Below are positions 18,524 through 25,588 of a stretch of 64,000 nt of DNA, piece by piece. The DNA is taken from NCBI GenBank assembly GCA_934167885.1, contig CAKPMB010000005.1:1-64000 (forward strand), in the 5' to 3' direction. The DNA is from an uncultured Bacilli bacterium. Its GTDB lineage: Bacteria; Bacillota_I; Bacilli_A; RF39; UBA660. Below the pieces are notes generated by a model that was not told the DNA's origin, did no database searches, and was given only the letters and a program-made list of their open reading frames with translations. How positions within the stretch are numbered: position 1 is the stretch's first letter; each line of letters starts with the position of its first letter. Made by a program: the position numbers and the translations under genes.

Positions 18524-18538
18524 TTTGTTTATTATTTT
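18499..18538. terminator. Strong terminator
   Basis: Perfect 13-bp stem AATAAACAAATTA/TAATTTGTTTATT with a 9-base loop, followed by a T-rich run. Confidence 0.8.
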
Positions 18539-18545
18539 TAATTTA

Positions 18546-18554
18546 TGTTATAAT
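18546..18554 (+). promoter_or_regulatory. Extended -10 promoter for htrA
   Basis: TGTTATAAT, an extended -10 box, with a -35-like TTGTTT at 18525-18530 (18-base spacer). It gives htrA a leader of about 95 bases. Confidence 0.55.
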
Positions 18555-18654
18555 GTTTACGAATATAGTCATAATTTCAAATTATTTTTTCATTTATTAC
18601 AAATAAATTTCATAATTAGGACTTATAATTAATTTTTGTAAAGGAAGTGATATT

Positions 18655-19977
18655 ATGCCAAAAAAGAAAGATGACAATGTTTTAAAGTATTGTAGTAATT
18701 GTGGGCATGAAATTGTAGTGGGAGATGTTTATTGTGAGAATTGTGGACATCTTTTGAAAGAAGATGTTGATAATAAGGTTGTGGAAAGCGAAAAGAAAGA
18801 GACGTCTTATGTTCATGAAGAGAAGGTAAACGAAGTTAAAGAAGAACCACCAGTTAATAGCTCAGTTAAAGTAAAAAAGAGTTATAAACCATTATTATGT
18901 GTTTTAGCGGCTTTTATTCTCTTAGTTTTAGGAGCAGGTGGTATGCTTTTCTACCTAAAATGTAATGCGAGTGATGAAAATAGTAGCACAAGCAAAATAT
19001 TTAGAGAAGTATCAGTCGTTGATAATGGTATTGCCGATGCCGTTTCTAAAGTATATGATAGTGTTGTTGTAGTTGAAAACTATAAGAGTGATAAATTACA
19101 AGCAACAGGAACCGGTTTTGTTTATAAAAAGGATAAGAATTATGGTTATATTTTAACTAATAATCACGTAATTGATTCATCTGATACAGTGTATGTTACC
19201 TTTACTAATGGCACAAGAAAAAAAGTTAGTGTTGTTGGAAGTGATGTATATTCAGATGTAGCTTTATTAAAAGTTTCTGCTGATTCTATTATAAGTGTTG
19301 CTTCTATTGGCAAGAGTGAAGATACAAGACTTGGTGATACAACCTTCGCTATTGGTGCTCCACTTGATTATCAAGTGTATTCTTGGAGTGTTACTAGAGG
19401 AATTATTTCTGGTAAAAATCGTTTAGTTGAAGTTTCTCTAAGTAATAGTAATACGAGTGATTATGTTATGGAAGTTCTTCAAACAGATACAGCTATTAAT
19501 TCTGGCAACAGTGGTGGACCTTTATGCAATAGTAATGGTGAAGTTATTGGTATTACTAATATGAAATTAGCATCAAGTTCGGTTGAAGGTATGGGTTTTG
19601 CTATACCTATTGAAAAGGCTGTAGAATATGCTGAAATGTTTATAAGTGGTAAAACTATTCAAAGACCATATTTAGGTATTTCAATGTATGATTTATCAAG
19701 TTTACAAAATAGTTTTTATCGTTACAGTATTGATACTAAATTAACAAGTGGTGTTTATGTATACTCAGTTGATAAGAATAGTAGTGCTAGCAAAGCAGGT
19801 TTACAAAGTGGCGATATTATTACCATGATTGATGATACTGAAATAAAAAGTAGTGCTTATTTACGATACATTTTATATCAACATACAGTTGGTGATAAGA
19901 TAAAAGTAACATACTATCGTAATGATACTAAACATACAACAACTGTAACTCTTTCATCAAGTAATGGAAATCTTTAA
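18655..19977 (+). CDS. htrA: Zinc-ribbon, membrane-anchored HtrA-type serine protease with PDZ domain
   Basis: 440 residues. A cytoplasmic N-terminal zinc ribbon (CSNCGHE...CENCGHLL, residues 13-33) is followed by a charged linker and a membrane segment around 82-102. The trypsin-like domain has catalytic H171 (TNNHVI), D201 (SDVALL) and S286 (NSGNSGGPL). A PDZ domain occupies about 340-435. Family role: quality control of exported proteins. The added zinc ribbon is a less usual but known architecture. GGAAGTGAT precedes the start. Confidence 0.93.
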   Translation: MPKKKDDNVLKYCSNCGHEIVVGDVYCENCGHLLKEDVDNKVVESEKKETSYVHEEKVNEVKEEPPVNSSVKVKKSYKPLLCVLAAFILLVLGAGGMLFYLKCNASDENSSTSKIFREVSVVDNGIADAVSKVYDSVVVVENYKSDKLQATGTGFVYKKDKNYGYILTNNHVIDSSDTVYVTFTNGTRKKVSVVGSDVYSDVALLKVSADSIISVASIGKSEDTRLGDTTFAIGAPLDYQVYSWSVTRGIISGKNRLVEVSLSNSNTSDYVMEVLQTDTAINSGNSGGPLCNSNGEVIGITNMKLASSSVEGMGFAIPIEKAVEYAEMFISGKTIQRPYLGISMYDLSSLQNSFYRYSIDTKLTSGVYVYSVDKNSSASKAGLQSGDIITMIDDTEIKSSAYLRYILYQHTVGDKIKVTYYRNDTKHTTTVTLSSSNGNL

Positions 19978-19982
19978 AAGGT

Positions 19983-20016
19983 GTGCAAATATTTAAATTA
20001 ATATTTGCACTTTTCT
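19983..20016 (+). terminator. Terminator after htrA
   Basis: GTGCAAATATT/AATATTTGCAC, 11-bp stem, then TTTTCTTT. Confidence 0.85.
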
Positions 20017-20025
20017 TTATATGGC

Positions 20026-20060
20026 GTAATAAAATATCTTCGATATCATATATTTAAATG
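20026..20060 (+). promoter_or_regulatory. Candidate sporulation (sigma-E-like) promoter of spoIVA
   Basis: CATATATTTAAATG at 20047-20060 is shared exactly with the regions upstream of sigK and ylmC. CATATATT resembles the sigma-E -10 consensus CATACAnT; TAATAA at 20027-20032 could be the -35 element at a 14-base spacing. In Bacillus spoIVA is under sigma-E, which fits. Confidence 0.5.
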
Positions 20061-20073
20061 AATGGAGAGTTTT

Positions 20074-21549
20074 ATGGATAAGAAAGAGATTATTAAAAAT
20101 ATCGCTCTGCGCACTAAAGGTGATGTGTATTTAGGAGTTGTAGGAGCTGTCAGAACTGGTAAAAGCACTTTTATTAAGAAAATGGTTGAAACGTTAATTG
20201 TGCCTAATATTCAAGATGAATATGAAAAGAAAAGATGTTTAGATGAAGTTCCTCAAAGCGCTCAAGGTAAAACCATTATGACGACAGAACCTAAATTTGT
20301 TCCTAATAATGCTGCTAAAATTACGATTGATGATTTTAGTTGCAATATTAAATTGATTGACTGTGTAGGTTATGTTATTGATGAAGCTAAAGGAATAGAG
20401 GATGAAAATGGTCCAAGAATGGTTAAAACACCATGGTATGATGAAATGATACCATTTAAAGAAGCCGCTGAGATTGGCACCGAAAAAGTAATTAAAGAAC
20501 ATGCTACTATCGGAATTGTTGTGACAACGGATGGCAGCTTTGGAGAATTTAAAAGACGTGATTATGAAGAAGCGGAAAAAAGAGTTATTGAGGAATTAAA
20601 AGAAATTAATAAACCATTTATTGTTTTAATGAATTCAACTCATCCTAATAATCCTGAAACATTGAAAATAACGGATGAGATTAAAACAACTTATAATATT
20701 CCAGTATTGCCAATTAATATAGAAAGCATGAATGAGAAAGACATGACAGATATTTTGAAAGAAGCATTGTATGAATTCCCAATAATTGAAGTTAAAGTTC
20801 GTATTCCTGATTGGATAAGTGTTCTTGATAATACGCATCCGCTTAAAAAATTATATATTGATAAAATTAGAGAAAGTGTTTATGAGATAGATAAATTACG
20901 TGATGTTGATAATATTACTAGTGCTTTTATGAATGTTGAAGAAATAAAGAATGCTTATTTGTCAGATGTTTTTCCGGATAAAGGCGAAGTCATTATTACT
21001 TTGGATGCTCGTGATGAACTTTATAACAAGGTTTTGCATGAAATAATAAATATTGATATCACTAATAAAAAAGAAGTTTTGAGATTATTCCAAGATTATA
21101 ATACTGCAAAGTGTGAATACGATCAGATTAAATATGCTTTAAAAATGGTAAAGCAAACTGGTTATGGTGTAGCCTCACCAACACTTTCTGATATGCATTT
21201 GGATACTCCGGAAATTACTAAACAGGGCACGAGATTTGGTGTTAAATTAAAAGCATCTGCGCCATCTATTCATATGATTAGAGTTGACGTTAATAGCACT
21301 TTTGAACCAATCATAGGTAGTGAAATACAGAGTAGGGAACTTATTAATTATTTGATGAAAGATTATGAAAGTGATCCTAGTAGTATTTGGAAAAGTGAGA
21401 TATTTGGCCGAAGTTTAGATGTCATTGTGCAAGAAGGCATTCAATCAAAAATTAGTTTAATGCCTGATAATGTTCGTTTTAAATTACAACAAACATTAAC
21501 TAAAATTGTAAATAGGGGTAGTGGTAATTTAATAGCTATTGTTTTATAG
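20074..21549 (+). CDS. spoIVA: Stage IV sporulation protein A (SpoIVA)
   Basis: 491 residues, full length. Start ATG at 20074 after GGAGAG. The N-terminal ATPase domain has GVVGAVRTGKSTF (Walker A), LPQSA-like VPQSAQGKTIMTTEP and GPRMVKTPWY. The C-terminal region KMVKQTGYG...APSIHMI and LIAIVL match the family closely. SpoIVA polymerises with ATP hydrolysis on the forespore surface as the base of the coat. No key residue appears lost, so the organism probably forms endospores or recently did. Confidence 0.97.
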   Translation: MDKKEIIKNIALRTKGDVYLGVVGAVRTGKSTFIKKMVETLIVPNIQDEYEKKRCLDEVPQSAQGKTIMTTEPKFVPNNAAKITIDDFSCNIKLIDCVGYVIDEAKGIEDENGPRMVKTPWYDEMIPFKEAAEIGTEKVIKEHATIGIVVTTDGSFGEFKRRDYEEAEKRVIEELKEINKPFIVLMNSTHPNNPETLKITDEIKTTYNIPVLPINIESMNEKDMTDILKEALYEFPIIEVKVRIPDWISVLDNTHPLKKLYIDKIRESVYEIDKLRDVDNITSAFMNVEEIKNAYLSDVFPDKGEVIITLDARDELYNKVLHEIINIDITNKKEVLRLFQDYNTAKCEYDQIKYALKMVKQTGYGVASPTLSDMHLDTPEITKQGTRFGVKLKASAPSIHMIRVDVNSTFEPIIGSEIQSRELINYLMKDYESDPSSIWKSEIFGRSLDVIVQEGIQSKISLMPDNVRFKLQQTLTKIVNRGSGNLIAIVL

Positions 21550-21609
21550 TTACATATTGCAATTAAGATTTTAATGTGATACTATTAAGTTAGTTTTGAT
21601 TTATTAATA

Positions 21610-21659
21610 TTCTCTTTCCTTTCGAAAAAAATATTTAATTAATCAAGGAAAGGAGAGAA
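21610..21659 (+). promoter_or_regulatory. Hairpin masking the ribosome site of the zinc-ribbon gene
   Basis: TTCTCTTTCCTT (21610-21621) pairs with AAGGAAA (21645-21651) and GAGAA (21655-21659), leaving GGA bulged. The 12-bp stem covers the whole AAGGAAAGGAG ribosome site of the gene starting at 21663. Confidence 0.5.
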
Positions 21660-21662
21660 ATT

Positions 21663-21833
21663 ATGGAATTTCAAGATAAGACAATCGTTTGTAAAGAATG
21701 TGGCAAAGAATTTTTATTTACTGCTGGAGAACAAAAGTTCTACAAAGAAAAAGATATTCAAAATGAACCACAAAGATGTAAAGAATGCCGTGAAAAGAGA
21801 AAAGCAGCATTTAATAATAAGAAGTCAAAATAA
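21663..21833 (+). CDS. Small zinc-ribbon protein, 56 aa
   Basis: Translation begins MEFQDKTIVCKECGKEF. Two CXXC pairs (C10/C13 and C39/C42) form a zinc ribbon as in the 'probable zinc-ribbon' (zf-trcl) family found in many Firmicutes; the C-terminus is Lys/Arg-rich, suggesting nucleic-acid binding. The function of the family is not established. AAGGAAAGGAG is a very strong ribosome site but can be hidden in an upstream hairpin. Confidence 0.85.
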   Translation: MEFQDKTIVCKECGKEFLFTAGEQKFYKEKDIQNEPQRCKECREKRKAAFNNKKSK

Positions 21834-21834
21834 T

Positions 21835-21866
21835 AAACAGGTTGAGTTAATTTCAACCTGTTTTAC
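21835..21866 (+). terminator. Terminator after the zinc-ribbon gene
   Basis: AAACAGGTTGA/TCAACCTGTTT, 11-bp perfect stem with a 7-base loop, then a short T run. Confidence 0.85.
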
Positions 21867-21905
21867 ATTGTTATAAATTAAAATAAATTTTTTTTAATAA
21901 AAGGG

Positions 21906-21934
21906 TTGCTTTTAAAAATTTATTAAGTTATAAT
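21906..21934 (+). promoter_or_regulatory. Promoter of structured RNA 1
   Basis: TTGCTT (21906-21911), 17-base spacer, TATAAT (21929-21934). Six bases later the conserved GCTTAGATGAT begins, marking the expected transcription start at 21941. Confidence 0.75.
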
Positions 21935-21940
21935 AAAGAT

Positions 21941-22331
21941 GCTTAGATGATATGAGGATGTAGAAATCGATGACAATATTTTATAAGTGTTTATTATAGT
22001 GATGGACTCGGTAATACTTGATAAAATTGTTGTTTATCTAATACCTTTTGGTATTTTCAATCTTTTATGATTGCGTTGCTTTTTAGCAACTGTGCTTATG
22101 CACTTTTCTATAATTCTTGAGGGAAAAGAAAAAACTGTACACAGGTTGTATAGAATCTATCGCCACTAAGTATAACAATTGTTTGTGAGAAAGAAAACTC
22201 AAAAGATTTAATGGTTGTTGTGAATACTGATAATATTCATTTAAAATTTATGTTAATTGATTTTGATATAAATGGTTACAACTTTTTCTAAACTAGAGAC
22301 AATATACTTTATCAGAGCGTATTGTTTTTTT
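21941..22331 (+). ncRNA. Putative structured RNA, copy 1 (about 391 nt)
   Basis: A non-coding stretch bounded by a good promoter and an intrinsic terminator, with a second homologous copy 460 bases downstream. Conserved blocks: A 21941-21955 (14/15 identical), B 22158-22207 (44/50), C 22223-22237 (15/15), D 22267-22297 (28/31). The 5' part holds a row of short hairpins (22040-22055, 22058-22073, 22075-22090, 22092-22103) and a TTCTATA/TATAGAA stem closing 22106-22155. Block B includes the self-complementary AACAATTGTT and a TGAG/CTCA hairpin. CTGATAA in block C (22227-22233) is complementary to TTATCAG (22309-22315) in the terminator loop. It lacks tmRNA, SRP and RNase P signatures; I do not recognise the family. 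Confidence 0.8.
22300..22331 (+). terminator. Terminator of structured RNA 1
   Basis: CAATAT/GTATTG stem with a 13-base loop containing CTTTATCAGAG, followed by seven T. Confidence 0.8.
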
Positions 22332-22365
22332 ATTAAAATTTTTTTCAAAAAAATTAAAAAAACTA

Positions 22366-22394
22366 TTGCTTTTTTAATAATGATATTATATACT
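22366..22394 (+). promoter_or_regulatory. Promoter of structured RNA 2
   Basis: TTGCTT (22366-22371), 17-base spacer, TATACT (22389-22394), then six bases to GCTTAGATGAT at 22401. The geometry is identical to that of RNA 1. Confidence 0.75.
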
Positions 22395-22400
22395 TATATT

Positions 22401-22809
22401 GCTTAGATGATAAGAAATCAAACGAGCATTAGTTATTTTGCTTTTATTGACTAATTATTTTAGTCACGTGTATCCTCTTTTATTGTCGATACCTGTATGT
22501 TTTACATACTAATAGTCTTTGGACTATTGTTGCATTATGCAACTAGTGTTACTTTGGTAATGCTTATGGCATTATAATTTATATGCTATGTCTATTCTTA
22601 TTCTTTGGTAAGAAAAGTCATATGTGGTGTATGATCATTATCGCCTCTAGGCATAACAATTGTTTATGAGAAAGTAAACTCAAATGATAGGTAGTTGTAG
22701 TAAATACTGATAATATTTATTAATATTTGTATTGGTTAGTTCTAATATAAATTGTCACAACTTTTTCTAAACTCGATTCAATATGCTTTATCAGAGTATA
22801 TTGTTTTTT
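22401..22809 (+). ncRNA. Putative structured RNA, copy 2 (about 409 nt)
   Basis: Homologue of the RNA at 21941. Conserved blocks at 22401-22415, 22639-22688, 22703-22717 and 22746-22776 occur in the same order and nearly the same spacing. The region between blocks A and B differs in sequence and length (about 223 versus 202 bases) but is again a series of short hairpins, for example GTATG/CATAC, AATAGTC/GACTATT and GTTGCA/TGCAAC. The CTGATAA (22707-22713) to TTATCAG (22788-22794) complementarity is retained. Conserved loops with divergent stems point to selection on RNA structure rather than on protein. Confidence 0.8.
22779..22809 (+). terminator. Terminator of structured RNA 2
   Basis: CAATAT/ATATTG stem with a 13-base loop containing the same CTTTATCAGAG, then six T. 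Relative to copy 1 a G-U pair has become A-U, which preserves pairing. Confidence 0.8.
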
Positions 22810-22839
22810 GTTGTATTACTTTCTTTTTATAAATATAAA

Positions 22840-22848
22840 TGTTATAAT
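22840..22848 (+). promoter_or_regulatory. Extended -10 box before the LtaS-like gene
   Basis: TGTTATAAT only 14 bases before the start codon; if used, the transcript would start close to the AAGGTG ribosome site. Confidence 0.4.
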
Positions 22849-22862
22849 AAAAAAGGTGAAGT

Positions 22863-24890
22863 ATGAAAAGGGTATTTAATAAATTTAAGAATAATGCTTG
22901 TAGTTGTTTTAAAAGGACTACAACTAAGATAAATAATTTTTTTAAAGAAAAAAATAAGAAACAAAAAATAATTTCATTATTGAAAAAAGTTCATAATTTT
23001 CTAAAGGATAAAAACGTTTATTTCATGATTTTATGTATTATTCCATTTATTGCTATGGATATTACTTTGAGAATTTATGGACACGATGTTACCATTTATC
23101 CAGTATATAGTTTTGCACCACGCTTTTTCTCACTAGCATATATAATTTTGTTAATTGGACTAACCTTTAATATGCGTAAGCGTTTTAATAAGATGGTATA
23201 TGTAAGTTTTTACTTATTTTTTCTAATTATGTTTTTAGTCCATGGGGTTTATTATAGTGCCACAAATAATTATTTTGACTTTTCGATGCTTGGTTTAGCG
23301 AGTGAAGGAAGTTCTTATATGATAGATGTTATCAAGAATTGCAATGTAACTATATATATCATTTTTGTAATATTGTTGATAATGCTGGGCTTTTTAATTA
23401 AATTTTTTCCTAAAAAAGATTTATATAATAAAAAAGGCATTATTATAACCATTATCATTTTCCTTTGTATGCATTTAATTTCTAAGGAGGCGTTAGGACG
23501 CGCTAATTTTGAACTTACATGGGATACATGGCGAACTCCTCGTAATATTTATAATAATTTTAATGATACTAATAAATGTATGGCTATTTCAGGTTTTTAT
23601 GAGTATACTTTTAGGGACATATACATTAATTTTATTAAACCTAAAGAGAAGAAGAATGAAACAGAGAATAATTTTTTATTGGATGTTTTTGGTGAGAATA
23701 ATGATAGTTATTCTAAAAATTCATGGACTGGCAAGTTTAAAGATAAAAATGTTATTTTCTTACAAATGGAAGGTATTGATAATTGGCTATTAACTAAAGA
23801 CATTATGCCTAATACATATGCTCTTCTTAATAATTCCATTAATTTTACTAACCACTATTCATTTTATAATGGTGGAGGTAGCACTTTTAATAGTGAATTT
23901 GCAGTTAATGTAGGCTATATGACACCGTGGACATATCCACAAAATGCTTATTCATTAAATAAAAATGATTTTCCTTATTCTCTTGCTAACTTATTAAAGA
24001 CTAAAGATTATGATATTAAAGCCTTTCATATGAATAGTAGTGAATACTATAGTCGAGGTATTAATTATCAAAACTGGGGTTATGATCGTTATTTTGGTCT
24101 TAAAGATTTAGGAGATTATAGTGATTCATCGTATGAATTAGACAGAGAGTTGATACTTAATCAAACGTTTTATGATGAAATGTTTAAACAACCTGGTAAA
24201 TTTGCTAATTATATTATTACTTATAGTAATCACTTACCATTTTCTACAACGAAAGGTGTATGTCGCAAGTTGTTAAATATTGATTATGAAAAAGAAATGA
24301 CTGGCATGACTTCGCATGAAAAAGATGAGTTTATTGCAAGTTTAAATTATACGGAAGAGGCTTGCATTAAAAGACAAGCTAAGGAAACTGATTATATGGT
24401 GTCTTTGCTTATTAAGGCTTTAAAAGATAACGATTTATATAATAATACGGTTATTGTAGCATATGCCGATCATTATTTATATACGGTGTCAGATGATGAT
24501 ATATTAAAAAATAATGGTAAAGATGTTGATAGTAATTTAGTTAATAAAACACCATTCTTTATATGGAGTGCCGGTATGAAGCCAACAACAGTTACTAAAG
24601 TTACTAGTCAATTAAATATTTTACCTACCGTTTTAAATTTATTTGGTATTGAATATAATGAGAAATGGTATGTTATGCAAGATGCCTTATCTAAAAATTA
24701 TCAAGGTGTAGCAATCTTTAGTGATTTGTCGTGGTATGATGGCAATGTTTATGTTGTAGATGGCGCTGTTAAAAATGGTAAAAAAATAACGGATGCTAAT
24801 CTTGAAAAGAAAAACAATTTAGTTGAATATTTGGTTAAAAAGAATGATTTAGTTTTAAAATATGATTATTTTAAAGATATTGCTAATTAA
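22863..24890 (+). CDS. ltaS: LTA synthase-like membrane sulfatase-fold enzyme
   Basis: 675 residues. A basic N-terminus is followed by about five membrane helices (to about residue 215), then an extracellular alkaline phosphatase/sulfatase domain. FLQMEGIDNW provides the metal-binding Glu, GGGSTFNSEF contains the likely catalytic T341, and YADHYLY near the end provides the Asp-His metal pair. LtaS polymerises glycerol phosphate from phosphatidylglycerol onto a lipid anchor; other family members are primases or phosphoethanolamine transferases, so the exact substrate is not settled. Confidence 0.88.
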   Translation: MKRVFNKFKNNACSCFKRTTTKINNFFKEKNKKQKIISLLKKVHNFLKDKNVYFMILCIIPFIAMDITLRIYGHDVTIYPVYSFAPRFFSLAYIILLIGLTFNMRKRFNKMVYVSFYLFFLIMFLVHGVYYSATNNYFDFSMLGLASEGSSYMIDVIKNCNVTIYIIFVILLIMLGFLIKFFPKKDLYNKKGIIITIIIFLCMHLISKEALGRANFELTWDTWRTPRNIYNNFNDTNKCMAISGFYEYTFRDIYINFIKPKEKKNETENNFLLDVFGENNDSYSKNSWTGKFKDKNVIFLQMEGIDNWLLTKDIMPNTYALLNNSINFTNHYSFYNGGGSTFNSEFAVNVGYMTPWTYPQNAYSLNKNDFPYSLANLLKTKDYDIKAFHMNSSEYYSRGINYQNWGYDRYFGLKDLGDYSDSSYELDRELILNQTFYDEMFKQPGKFANYIITYSNHLPFSTTKGVCRKLLNIDYEKEMTGMTSHEKDEFIASLNYTEEACIKRQAKETDYMVSLLIKALKDNDLYNNTVIVAYADHYLYTVSDDDILKNNGKDVDSNLVNKTPFFIWSAGMKPTTVTKVTSQLNILPTVLNLFGIEYNEKWYVMQDALSKNYQGVAIFSDLSWYDGNVYVVDGAVKNGKKITDANLEKKNNLVEYLVKKNDLVLKYDYFKDIAN

Positions 24891-24909
24891 TTTGTGTTAA
24901 AGAAAAAAA

Positions 24910-24944
24910 CATATATAAATTTTGAGGTTATATATGCTTTTTTT
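24910..24944. terminator. Bidirectional terminator between ltaS and rdgB
   Basis: CATATATAA/TTATATATG stem with A run on the left and T run on the right; serves both converging genes. Confidence 0.85.
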
Positions 24945-25512
24945 ATAATGAATTGTTGGTATTCTTTTGTATTCTTTCTAATAAATCCTTACATGCTAGG
25001 TATCTAGCACTAATAGTATTCTTTTCTTCACTCGTTAAGGATGAAATGACTTGACCATTTTCTAATCTAAAGATCTTATCAAATCCAAAACCATTTCCTT
25101 CATATATTTTATCGGTTATTGTTCCTAATAATTCTCCCATACCAGTAATGGTGTTCTTACCATCATAATAAACTAATACACAAACTGCTTTAATTCGTTT
25201 GTCACTTATATTTTGACACTTTTCAATGAAAAGCATATTTCTTTTAGTATCATCGTCACAAATTCGTTTAGTCATTACACCAGGCCAATTATTTAAGCCT
25301 AAAATTTCTAAACCAGAGTCATCAGCGATAGTTGGGATTTTAGTTAACTTAAAAATTTTTTTAGCTTTCTTAAGAGCATTATCAAAATAAGTTTTGCCGT
25401 CTTCCTTAACATCAACTTCTATTTTAACATCCTTTAATGAAAGTATTTGATAGTCTTTAAAAATTTTTCTAATTTCATTCAACTTGTTTTGATTATTGCT
25501 TGCAAATATCAT
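24943..25512 (-). CDS. rdgB: Non-canonical purine NTP pyrophosphatase (RdgB/HAM1)
   Basis: 189 residues from the ATG at 25512; the in-frame GTG nine bases earlier is part of the AGGTGAT ribosome site. The N-terminal FASNNQNKLNEI phosphate-binding motif, IADDSGLEI catalytic motif and GFGFDKIF are all present. It removes ITP, dITP and XTP. The family's usual WPGV...R segment is seen as NNWPGVMTKR. One of only three minus-strand genes in the window. Confidence 0.95.
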   Translation of the reverse strand: MIFASNNQNKLNEIRKIFKDYQILSLKDVKIEVDVKEDGKTYFDNALKKAKKIFKLTKIPTIADDSGLEILGLNNWPGVMTKRICDDDTKRNMLFIEKCQNISDKRIKAVCVLVYYDGKNTITGMGELLGTITDKIYEGNGFGFDKIFRLENGQVISSLTSEEKNTISARYLACKDLLERIQKNTNNSL

Positions 25513-25588
25513 TTTTATCACCTGTTAAATTATATCATGACAGTTTACATTTTAAAAGATAAATTATATAATGATAATGGTGATATAT

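Noticed and set aside
21941..22809. tmRNA, SRP RNA or 6S RNA
   Set aside because: No tRNA-like ends or tag frame, no SRP Alu or helix 8 motif, and about twice the length of 6S with several short hairpins instead of one long one.
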